Shown here piece after piece: positions 43,797-51,503 of a stretch of 64,000 nucleotides of DNA. Positions within the stretch are counted from its first letter, which is position 1. Each line of letters opens with the position of its first letter. Made by a program: the position numbers and the translations under genes. The stretch is from Streptomyces sp. NBC_01237 (GTDB taxonomy: Bacteria > Actinomycetota > Actinomycetes > Streptomycetales > Streptomycetaceae): contig NZ_CP108508.1 in assembly GCF_035917275.1 (NCBI RefSeq), positions 558,001 to 622,000 on the forward strand. The letters are read 5' to 3'. Under the pieces are notes generated by a model. The model made no database searches and was not told where the DNA came from. It saw only the letters and a program-made list of their open reading frames with translations.

Positions 43797-44621
43797 TCAC
43801 TGATGGTTCACGGTGTCCGGGTCGGGCCCGATCCGGACACCGTTGTCCAGGGTGGCGATGTCCCGCAGGTCCTGGGGGCCGAGAGCGAAGTCGTAGACGC
43901 TCAGGTTCTCCCTGATCCGGGAGGGGGTCACGGATCTGGGGACCACCGTGTTGCCGAGTTGGAGATGCCAGCGCAGGACGATCTGGGCCGGTGACTTCCC
44001 CTTCCTCTCCGCGATCCGGGCGAGAACGGGTTCGGCGAGCAGCTGCTGCCCCTGGGCGAGCGGGCTCCACGCCTCCGTGACCATGGACCGCTCGGCGGCG
44101 AACGTACGCATGGCGCGCTGCGGGAAGTAGGGGTGAAGTTCGATCTGGTTCAGGGCCGGCACGATGCCGGTCTCCGCCAGGAGTCTGTCCAGGGTCGCGG
44201 CGGTGAAGTTGGAGACGCCGATCGCCTTCGCCCGCCCCTCGGCGTAGATCCGTTCCAGCGCCCTGTACGACTCGACGTACGCGTCACGCCGAGGGGTGGG
44301 CCAGTGGATCAGGTAGAGGTCCACGTAGTCCGTGCCCAGGCGCCGGACGCTCGCGTCGAACGCGTGGAGCGCGGCGTCGTACCCGTGGTCGGCGTTCCAG
44401 AGTTTGGTGGTGAGGAACACCTCCTGACGCGGTATCGCCGCGTCTCGGACCGCCCGGCCGACACCCTCCTCGTTGTCGTAGACCCGGGCGGTGTCGATAC
44501 GGCGGTAGCCGCACTCAAGGGCGTGGCTGACGGCGGTGTACGCCTGGTCATCCGTCAGCGGCCAGACGCCGAGGCCGACTCGCGGCATGGAGATGCCGTT
44601 GTTCAGGGTGAGGCGCTGCAT
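43797..44621 (-). CDS. Aldo/keto reductase at the end of the RiPP-like cluster
   Basis: A 274-residue aldo-keto reductase. The catalytic tetrad is present: D (GYRRIDTARVYDNEEGVG, with Tyr), K in TTKLW and H in LYLIHWP. Other hallmarks are GVSNFTAATLDRLL, NQIELHPYFPQ and the NADPH site VPRSVTPSRIRENL. ATG 44621 follows GGAAGG. The last of six co-oriented genes, 105 bases from the P450; it could reduce a carbonyl on the peptide product or simply be adjacent. Similar to 2,5-diketo-D-gluconate reductases. Confidence 0.92.
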   Translation of the reverse strand: MQRLTLNNGISMPRVGLGVWPLTDDQAYTAVSHALECGYRRIDTARVYDNEEGVGRAVRDAAIPRQEVFLTTKLWNADHGYDAALHAFDASVRRLGTDYVDLYLIHWPTPRRDAYVESYRALERIYAEGRAKAIGVSNFTAATLDRLLAETGIVPALNQIELHPYFPQRAMRTFAAERSMVTEAWSPLAQGQQLLAEPVLARIAERKGKSPAQIVLRWHLQLGNTVVPRSVTPSRIRENLSVYDFALGPQDLRDIATLDNGVRIGPDPDTVNHQ

Positions 44622-44726
44622 ACGGGAGCCTTCCGATCCGTGGGTCGGGAACGGGACTGCACGGCACGAGCACGACACGGGCATCAGCACGGGCACGGGT
44701 GACGGTGGGCGCTCGCGGTGAACGGC

Positions 44727-45929
44727 TCACCAGGTCACAAGGAGCGAACGAGGTGCCCGGGTCTTCAGGCCGGTCTTCCACTCGGGCGGGGCCGCCGCGC
44801 GCAGGTCGGGGAACCGGCGTACGAGTCCGGCCAGGGCCTCCTGGAGCTGGACGCGGGCGATTTGCGCACCGACGCAGTGGTGGACGCCGTGTCCGAAGCC
44901 CATGTGCGGATTGCGGTCACGGTCGAAGTCGAGCAGAGAGGGGTTCTCGAAGACGGTCTCGTCGTGATTGGCCGACGAGTTGACCGCCATGACCGCATCG
45001 CCCTCGGCGATGGTGTTCCCGCCGAGTTCCATCTCCTCGGTGGCCACGCGCAGGTTCGCCTGGACATTCGTCTGGGCGTACCGCAGCAGTTCCTCCACGG
45101 CTTTCGGAATGGTGTCGGGCTCGCGCCGGAGCCGCTCGTACCGCTGGGGCTCGTCCAGCAGGAGGTGCGCCATGCCGGCCAGCCGGTCCGCGGTGGTGCC
45201 GTAGCCCCCGGCGAGCAGCACGAGGCTGAAGGAGATCAGCTCGTCCTGGCTGAGCCGATCGTCCTCGTCGCGGGCGGAGATCAGCGTGCTCAACAGGTCG
45301 TTGCCGGGGTGGCGGCGTTTGGCGGCGACGAGTGCGCTCAGGTAGCCGGTCATCTCTCCTACAGCGGCGGTGACCTCGGTGTCGGAGCTGGCCGTGAGGT
45401 TGCGCAGCCTGTCGCACCAGGTGTCGAGCCGGTCGCCGTCCTGCCGCGGGATGCCCAGCAGGTCGCAGATGACGGCCAGCGGCAAGGGGCGGGCGAGCAG
45501 CGCCACCAGGTCGGCGGGGCGGTCGTGGGCGGCGAGGGTGCTGAGGAGTTCGTCGACCAGCAGGGCCACGTCCCGCCGCATGGCCTCGGCGCGGCGGACG
45601 GTGAAGGCCGGGGCGACCAGTTTGCGCAGCCGGCTGTGCTCCGGTGGGTCCGCGGCGAGTATCGAGTCGGGCAGGGTGGGCACGCGTGCGATCCGCGGCC
45701 CTGTTCCCTGCGTGGCACGGCTGCGGCTGAAACGCGGATCGGCGAGCACGGTGCGCACGTCGGCGTATCGGGTGACCAGCCAGGCCGGATCGCCACTGGG
45801 CAGCCGGATGCGGACGCACGGTGCCTCGCGGCGCAGGTGGGCGAATTCCGGCAGCGGGCCGAGACCGTCGTGATGGGGGAAGGGGAAGTCCACGGTGTGG
45901 GCGGGCGGTTCGGGGTCCACGTGGGTCAC
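44727..45929 (-). CDS. Cytochrome P450 of the RiPP-like cluster
   Basis: A 400-residue bacterial P450 related to CYP105/107-type enzymes. Haem loop: FGHGVHHCVGAQIAR with Cys352; ExxR: E280-R283; the I helix reads AGGYGTTA at 240-247. The acidic residue that normally precedes the Thr pair (AGxE/D-T-T) is Gly244, unusual because it helps deliver protons for O2 activation. GTG 45929 with GGAG six bases upstream is preferred. Location among precursor-modifying genes suggests peptide oxidation. Confidence 0.92.
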   Translation of the reverse strand: MTHVDPEPPAHTVDFPFPHHDGLGPLPEFAHLRREAPCVRIRLPSGDPAWLVTRYADVRTVLADPRFSRSRATQGTGPRIARVPTLPDSILAADPPEHSRLRKLVAPAFTVRRAEAMRRDVALLVDELLSTLAAHDRPADLVALLARPLPLAVICDLLGIPRQDGDRLDTWCDRLRNLTASSDTEVTAAVGEMTGYLSALVAAKRRHPGNDLLSTLISARDEDDRLSQDELISFSLVLLAGGYGTTADRLAGMAHLLLDEPQRYERLRREPDTIPKAVEELLRYAQTNVQANLRVATEEMELGGNTIAEGDAVMAVNSSANHDETVFENPSLLDFDRDRNPHMGFGHGVHHCVGAQIARVQLQEALAGLVRRFPDLRAAAPPEWKTGLKTRAPRSLLVTW

Positions 45930-46056
45930 GAGTGCTCCAAGGAAGGTGTCCGGCCGCTGAGCCACGGCCGTTCGTCCGCCGCCGGGCGGGCGGTGGCCGC
46001 GGCGGCTGACGGGCACGCAGGCGATCGGCGGCAGGTCGACGGGTACCGGGCGGGCG

Positions 46057-46887
46057 TCACCGGAGTTCGTAGACGGAGACGTGGTACGTGCTGTCCGGGG
46101 CGAGCGGGCCGCCCCGCCAGGAACCCAGGCGCTGTCGCAGCCGGAGTCCGGCGCGCTCGGCCATGAGATCGAGTTCGCCCGGTGAGGCGTAGCGGAAGCG
46201 GACCCTGAGGTGACGGGTGCGGTCCGCCTCGTGGATGAGGTAGTGCGACTGGTACGTCTGGGTGGAGGGATCGATCCGGCGGTGGCAGAGGATGAGGTGC
46301 TCGTCGGTCTCGGAGACCACCTCGGGTACGCCCGATGCCGCGGCCACGGCGAGGGCTTCGGGCAGATGCGCGTCGAGGACGAAGACGCCGGTGGGTTCGA
46401 GGTGGGTGGCCACGGCCGTCAGACAGCGCTGTTGGGCGTCGCCTCCCGCGAGTTCGAAGAACGTGCCTCCGACGACGTGGACGAGGGAATACGTGTCGGC
46501 GACCGGCAGGTCGGCGAAGTCGCCCGGCGTGACGTGGATGCGGTCGCCGCCGGGTTTCGAGCGGAGCCGTGCCACCATCGCTGCCGACGCCTCGACCCCG
46601 TGGACGTCCAGACCGCGCGCCGCCAGGGGCAACGCGACTCTCCCGGTGCCGATGCCGAGTTCGAGGACGGGGCCGTCACCGGCGAGCGAGGCGAGGGTGT
46701 CCACGGTCGCCGCGGTGATGCCGGGCTTGCCGAACCAGCGGTCGTAGTCGTCGGCATGGATGTCGGCGTAACCGGGAGAGGGAACCGGGGGCTGCGCCGG
46801 AGTGCTGTCCGGTTCGCCCGCGTCGTCGGGGGCGGTGCCGGTCGCCGCCGTGGGCGCGGGTGCGGGGTGGTCGTGGAACGTGGACAT
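46057..46887 (-). CDS. SAM-dependent methyltransferase of the RiPP-like cluster
   Basis: A 276-residue class I methyltransferase. Motif I is VLELGIGTGRVALPLA, then DVHGVEASAAMVARLRSK, an IHVTPGDFADLPVADTYSLV motif and the VFVLDAHLPE region. The N-terminal ~40 residues are Ala/Pro/Thr-rich and disordered. RBS GAGGAG precedes ATG 46887. Co-orientation with YcaO and HExxH genes makes methylation of the modified peptide (termini, side chain or hydroxyl) the natural guess. Confidence 0.9.
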   Translation of the reverse strand: MSTFHDHPAPAPTAATGTAPDDAGEPDSTPAQPPVPSPGYADIHADDYDRWFGKPGITAATVDTLASLAGDGPVLELGIGTGRVALPLAARGLDVHGVEASAAMVARLRSKPGGDRIHVTPGDFADLPVADTYSLVHVVGGTFFELAGGDAQQRCLTAVATHLEPTGVFVLDAHLPEALAVAAASGVPEVVSETDEHLILCHRRIDPSTQTYQSHYLIHEADRTRHLRVRFRYASPGELDLMAERAGLRLRQRLGSWRGGPLAPDSTYHVSVYELR

Positions 46888-46987
46888 GGTCGGGGTCTCC
46901 TCGGCCCGCGGTCGGTTCGGTCCCCGTGGTGCGGGCCGGACCACGGGAAATGGGGGTGCGGGCGCGGGCCTCGCGGACGCTCGCCGG

Positions 46988-48265
46988 TCAGCCGAAGGGG
47001 TGCGGGCCCGGAGCGGCCGGAAGATGACGTTCGTCGTCCGGACCGGTGGGCAGGGCGTGGGAGCCGGGGGCCACGACGCGCACCACGGCGGAGCCGAGGC
47101 CACGCGCCGGTTCGCACGTCGTGTCCACCAGGATGAGGTCCTGGCCGGTGTGGCCGGACAGCACGGCGGTGCCGGAAAGGTCGGCGACGGTGCGCGATCC
47201 GTTGCCGGAAGGATCGGCGACGGTGTGTGAGACGGTTCCGGAACGGTCCGGGCCGGTGCGCGGTCCGGGGCCGACGGGGTCCGGGCCGGCCGATGGCGGT
47301 GGGGTCTCCCTGGGCGCCACCGGGGCTCGTTCCGTCCACAGGCGCAGGCTGTCCTGCCGGTGGTAGGCCCAGAGCGCGTGCTCGACGGCGGAGTCCGGGG
47401 CGTCGCGGCCCTGCCAGCGCGTCCAGGTGTCGTCGGCCACCGGGGTGTGCACGCTCCAGCGCACCATGAGCGCCTCGTACGCCGCCTTCTCGATCAGCGG
47501 GGCGATCCCCTGGCCGTCCGGACCGCAACGGGCCCCGAACGCCTGCCGGGTGCCGTCCGGTGCGTGCAGGCATACGGCGACGCATCGTGATCCGACGGGG
47601 GCCGGGAGGTCGAGCACCGTCGCCCTCACGCCCATGCCGTCCAGGAGTTTCGCCAGTGGTTCCGGGAGCTCGGCTGCGGGAACCGCGCGGGGAGCGCGGG
47701 AGAGTCCGTACCAGCTTCGGCGGATGAGGTCGCGTTCGAGGACCTCCCACGCGGCGTGCTGCACGGCGGCCTCCGGGTCGGGATGTGCCGCGAGACCGGT
47801 GGACCCGGCGCCGGGGCCGGGGTCGCAGCCGGCCGGCGGCCGGTGGTGCAGAAACACGGCACCGGCCGGTACGTGCAGGTCCGCACCGGTGCGGAGAGAG
47901 CGGCCGCGTACCCAGAGCCGACGGGCGTGGCGGGAGTCGTCCGGGACACCGGGCATCAGTTCGGCGGGGTCCAGGGCGGGTATCCCCTTGCGGCGCAGTT
48001 CGCCGTGGGTCGCCACGATCCCGGCGTCCGACTCGGCGGCGCGGCCCGCGAGGATGTTGCTGACGCGTTCGAGGAGTTCACCGCGGGCGCTCGCGACGAC
48101 GTGCGGCGGACGGTGACCGGCGGCACTGCCCACCACGATGGGCCGGTTGCCGGCGGCGCAGACGGGATCGAACTGCGGCGAGCGTGCCGCGACCCGCGCG
48201 AAAACGACCTCCGGCCAGGCGGCGTAGGGGGTGAACACCTGTGGTTCCCACGGGGAGACGGACAT
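46988..48265 (-). CDS. YcaO-domain protein (RiPP backbone-modifying enzyme)
   Basis: A 425-residue YcaO protein. Two conserved helices are evident: VVASARGELLERVSNIL and AVQHAAWEVLERDLIRRSWY (the ATP-binding Glu/Arg signatures), followed by QAFGARCGPDGQGIAPLIEKAAYEAL and the closing strand LILVDTTCEPARGLGSAVVR. YcaO enzymes use ATP to activate peptide amides and form azolines, thioamides or amidines. No E1-like, TfuA or dehydrogenase partner is nearby. Residues 329-372 are four 11-residue Asp-x-x-Gly repeats inserted before the last strand. It overlaps the HExxH gene by ATGA. Confidence 0.9.
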   Translation of the reverse strand: MSVSPWEPQVFTPYAAWPEVVFARVAARSPQFDPVCAAGNRPIVVGSAAGHRPPHVVASARGELLERVSNILAGRAAESDAGIVATHGELRRKGIPALDPAELMPGVPDDSRHARRLWVRGRSLRTGADLHVPAGAVFLHHRPPAGCDPGPGAGSTGLAAHPDPEAAVQHAAWEVLERDLIRRSWYGLSRAPRAVPAAELPEPLAKLLDGMGVRATVLDLPAPVGSRCVAVCLHAPDGTRQAFGARCGPDGQGIAPLIEKAAYEALMVRWSVHTPVADDTWTRWQGRDAPDSAVEHALWAYHRQDSLRLWTERAPVAPRETPPPSAGPDPVGPGPRTGPDRSGTVSHTVADPSGNGSRTVADLSGTAVLSGHTGQDLILVDTTCEPARGLGSAVVRVVAPGSHALPTGPDDERHLPAAPGPHPFG

Positions 48266-49236
48266 CAGGCACGCACCCGGACCACCTCGGCGGCGTCCTT
48301 CAGGACCGCCTCACCGTGGTCGGTGAGCGCTCGGGCATGTCCCGTCATGATGTGCACGGCCTCGGTGGCGGAGCGGGCGAGCTCGTCGTGGCGTGCCCGC
48401 ACGGCCGCGGTCGTGCGGGTGTCCGCCGCGGTCTCCCCCAGCAGGCGCCGGTACAGCAGGACGCTCCGGGCCAGGACCACCATCTGCTGGAACAGCCCGG
48501 TGAGCGGCCGCGGGTCGAGGCGCAGCGGGGTGGTGACCAGCGGCCCGCCGTCGGCCGCGGGGCGCAGGAACGGCTCCGCCGCCACGGAGGCGGCGTTGCA
48601 CCGGGTGTGGGTTCCCTCGTGGACGAGTGCCTCGGCGAGCCGGACGGTTCCGGGGAGTCCGCCGGTGTCCGGTCCCAGCCGGTCGCGTCGGATGAACACG
48701 GCGCCATGGACCGCGAAATCCGTGAAGCCGTCCAGTGCGGGCCCGTCCAGCAGGACCGTCTGGCGAAGGATCTCCCGCAGTTCGGCATACGCGCCCGGCC
48801 AGAGGTCCGCGAGCAGGGCGATCGTCCCGCGGATCACCTCCGTATCCCTTTCGCGCCACGCCACGACCGCCGAGCCGCTTCGGTTGCCGGTGTCGCCGTC
48901 GGTGCGGGGGACGGCCTTCAGCGCGCGGGCGACGCTGCGTTCGAGGTGGGGTTGGGGCGCGGCGAGTCCGACCGGCCAGGGCAGACCGGACGGCGGTGTG
49001 TCCGCGATGCCCGACCGGGCACGGGCGAGCATGCCGGAGAGGCGCGCGATGCTTTCCGGGCCCGGAGGTCCCTTGCGCAGAACGCTCTGAGCGATGTGTG
49101 CGGCCTCGACGACCGCAGGGTGCGCGGCCTCTTCCGGAGAGACGTCCTGCCCGGCCCGTTCCAGGGCCGACCGGGTCATGCGCGCCAGTACGGAACGCTC
49201 TTCAGCGCTCCGGCGTGCGTCGGGCTCCACTCGCAC
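48265..49236 (-). CDS. HExxH-motif protein, alpha-ketoglutarate-type peptide beta-hydroxylase family
   Basis: A 323-residue stand-alone member of the HEXXH RiPP enzyme family. The metal motif is HEGTH (H206-H210) in LAEALVHEGTHTRCNA, preceded by LDGFTDFAVHGAVFIRRDR and followed by PRPLTGLFQQMVVLARSVLL. Related domains fused to radical SAM enzymes hydroxylate the beta carbon of peptide residues using alpha-ketoglutarate. GTG 49236 has GGAGGT seven bases upstream. Coupled to YcaO by ATGA, and preceded by the precursor and a hairpin. Confidence 0.85.
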   Translation of the reverse strand: MRVEPDARRSAEERSVLARMTRSALERAGQDVSPEEAAHPAVVEAAHIAQSVLRKGPPGPESIARLSGMLARARSGIADTPPSGLPWPVGLAAPQPHLERSVARALKAVPRTDGDTGNRSGSAVVAWRERDTEVIRGTIALLADLWPGAYAELREILRQTVLLDGPALDGFTDFAVHGAVFIRRDRLGPDTGGLPGTVRLAEALVHEGTHTRCNAASVAAEPFLRPAADGGPLVTTPLRLDPRPLTGLFQQMVVLARSVLLYRRLLGETAADTRTTAAVRARHDELARSATEAVHIMTGHARALTDHGEAVLKDAAEVVRVRA

Positions 49237-49263
49237 CGCGGGTACCTCCGTGTCGCCGTCGGG

Positions 49264-49293
49264 GGACGGCGGGCCCTGAACGGCCCGCCGTCC
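49264..49293 (-). terminator. Hairpin between precursor and modification genes (attenuator)
   Basis: GGACGGCGGGCC (49264-49275) pairs perfectly with GGCCCGCCGTCC (49282-49293) around a six-base loop. It lies between the precursor stop (49308) and the HExxH start (49236). Partial terminators here are common in RiPP operons and set precursor in excess over enzymes. Confidence 0.75.
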
Positions 49294-49307
49294 GAGGTGA
49301 CATACCG

Positions 49308-49382
49308 TCAGCTGGGCACGTCGACCATCAGTGCCAGCTCGGGCAGTTCCTCTTCGGGGACCTGCTCGATTTCCTCGTGCAT
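49308..49382 (-). CDS. Candidate RiPP precursor peptide, 24 residues
   Basis: An ATG at 49382, seven bases after AAGGGAG, opens a 24-residue frame: acidic MHEEIEQVPEEELPE followed by LALMVDVPS and a stop. The charge-rich leader and hydrophobic C-terminal core are typical of RiPP precursors; the gene is the first in an operon with YcaO and HExxH proteins. There are no Cys residues. Candidate modified residues are Asp21, Val20/22, Pro23 and the C-terminal Ser24. It would be unusually short. Confidence 0.75.
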   Translation of the reverse strand: MHEEIEQVPEEELPELALMVDVPS

Positions 49383-50345
49383 ATCGATCTCCCTTCGGCG
49401 ACCGGCTCCACCGACGTCCGACGGGGAGTCCCGGCGGCGCCAAGGTACGCACGGCATCGCCGTGATCACAAGATGCGGTCGGATCGTCACACTCAGGAGA
49501 GGGAGTGAGGGCTGCCGACCCCGACGAGCCCCGCCCGGGGCGCTCCCGCCGCGTCGCGTCAAGCCCGGCAACGGCCGTCGCGCATCGGCTCCGACCTGCG
49601 GTTACCGCTCTGTGGACGAAGGCGGCTCCAGCCACGGGGAGTGCGCGGCCCGCCGCGTCGGCCACAAGACGGGAACCGGCCTGTCCGACAGGGAAACCAG
49701 CACAGTCCGGCCACTCTCTGTCCGGAAGAGGGGAGGCGGCTCCGGCACGTTTCGCTGCGCGGAGGCTCAGAAGATGCCCCTCCGAGGCGCGGGGTACGTT
49801 CGGCACGGGTGTTCCCGGCCAACGGCACAAGGTCGGGGGCGTGCCGCCCCCCGCCGGAGACCCGTTGGCCCGGCTCCCGCGCGCGCGGCGCCGGGGGTAC
49901 CCCGCCGCGCGCCGTCCCCACGCGCGCGAACAGGACCGCGGAAAAGGCCGAAACGCCGCTCTTGGAACACCGACCGGCACCCGCGATGATGACCTCGCCC
50001 GACCGGCGACCATGGCCACGGCCACGGCGTCTCCTCGCACCCGACCCGAACGGGGTGCGGGTCCCGGTGCGGGCAACCGCGCGTCGAAGGGGGAGGCATG
50101 GACCGACAACACCGCGGGAGGACCGGCAGAGGCCCCCGCCCACTGTCCACGCGTCGCGGCCCACACGAGGAGATGCCAGTGGATCCGACAGACCGCTCAC
50201 TTCGCCGCAGCCCCGCCGCAGACCGCGCGCTCCGCCCCGCGCCCGCGCGACATCGCAGCCCAGCCGCGGACCCCGCGCGACGTCGCACCCCCGCCACGGA
50301 CCGCCACCGGTCGCCCGCACCATCGGACCCGCAGGAGTAGGCACC
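49383..50345. other. Promoter region and unresolved Arg/Pro-rich stretch
   Basis: About 960 bases separate the divergent precursor and glycosyltransferase genes. The left part must hold the promoter of the RiPP-like operon. A frame at 50098-50340 starts after GGGGGAGGC and encodes 80 Arg/Pro/Ala-rich residues with a repetitive tail; its third-position GC is lower than in neighbours, so I do not call it a gene. No other supported frame. Confidence 0.45.
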
Positions 50346-51503
50346 ATGCGCATCAGCTACCTGCATGGCGGCAGCATCCCCTCCCTCTTCGCCAACGGCG
50401 TCCACGTCATGCGCATGTGCGACGCCTTCGCCGCAGCCGGGCACGACATCACCCTCTACTCCATGCCCGGCCCGGACCCGGCCGAGGACCCGTACACCTA
50501 CTACGGCGTCAGCAACCGCTTCCCGATCCGCCTCGTCGCCGCCCCCGGCCACACACCCAACGGATACTGGCAGCGCGCGGACACGATCCGCCGCATGGTG
50601 GCCCGCGGCCCCCGCCCGGACATCGTCTACGGACGCGACCCCTACGCCCTGTCCGTCCTCGCCGATCTGGCACCTTTCGTGTACGAGGTCCACCAACTGC
50701 GCAAGGACCTGGTCCCGGTGGGGACCGAGAGGAAACTGCTCGGCAAGCCGGGTCTGGCCCGCGTCGTCGCCATCACACACGCCCTCGCGGGCGATCTGCG
50801 CAAGAAGTACGAAGACCTGGGCACCCTGCCGATCCTCGTGGCCCCGGACTGCGCCGACCCTCCCGGTCCCACCGCCACGACACGGGCACCGCAGCTGCCG
50901 GGCCGCCCGGACGTACCGCGTGTCGGCTATGTGGGGCACCTGTACGACGGACGCGGCATCGGCCTCGTCCTCGATCTCGCGGACCGCTTTCCCGGTCTCG
51001 ACTTCCACCTGGTCGGAGGCACGGCCGAGGACCGGGCCCGCTGGGAGAAGGCCTGCCGGGCCTCCCACGTGTACTTCCACGGGCACCGGCCGCCGTCCGC
51101 GCTGCCGGCCTACTACGGCCTCTTCGACGTCGTCCTCGCCCCCTACGAGACCAAGGTCTACACCTGGGGCCGACTCGGCGAGACCGGGCGCTGGGCCTCC
51201 CCCATGAAGGTGTTCGAGTACATGTCCCACGGACTCCCGATGATCGCCTCCGATCTCCCGGTTCTGCGCGAAGTCCTCCAGAACGGCGTCAATTGCCTGC
51301 TCCGCCCGCCCGAGGATCCGGAGGCGTGGGCCGAAGCCCTCGGCGAACTCGTCGCCGACGGCGCCCTGCGGCGCAGGCTCGGCGACGAAGCCCGGCGCCA
51401 GGTCCTGGAGCGCTACACCTGGCGCCGCCGGGCCGACGACGTCCTCGCGGACATCGGCCTACCGGACCGCACCGGGACCGGGGAAGCCGGGCTCCCGAAG
51501 TGA
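50346..51503 (+). CDS. GT4-family glycosyltransferase
   Basis: A 385-residue GT-B fold glycosyltransferase (GT4). N-domain: MRISYLHGGSIPSLFANGVH, with IVYGRDPYALSVLAD. C-domain: RVGYVGHLYDGRGIGLVLDL, the DFHLVGGTAED loop, YFHGHRPPSALPAYYGLFDV and the nucleotide-sugar motif SPMKVFEYMSHGLPMIASDL (E-x7-E type). Pyrophosphate-sugar donors are usual. RBS AGGAG. Its stop overlaps the start of the next gene (GTGA). Confidence 0.92.
   Translation: MRISYLHGGSIPSLFANGVHVMRMCDAFAAAGHDITLYSMPGPDPAEDPYTYYGVSNRFPIRLVAAPGHTPNGYWQRADTIRRMVARGPRPDIVYGRDPYALSVLADLAPFVYEVHQLRKDLVPVGTERKLLGKPGLARVVAITHALAGDLRKKYEDLGTLPILVAPDCADPPGPTATTRAPQLPGRPDVPRVGYVGHLYDGRGIGLVLDLADRFPGLDFHLVGGTAEDRARWEKACRASHVYFHGHRPPSALPAYYGLFDVVLAPYETKVYTWGRLGETGRWASPMKVFEYMSHGLPMIASDLPVLREVLQNGVNCLLRPPEDPEAWAEALGELVADGALRRRLGDEARRQVLERYTWRRRADDVLADIGLPDRTGTGEAGLPK

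Noticed and set aside
50098..50340. 80-codon Arg/Pro-rich frame with a GGGGGAGGC upstream
   Set aside because: Lower third-position GC than real genes here, repetitive composition and no similarity; kept only as a remark on the intergenic region.
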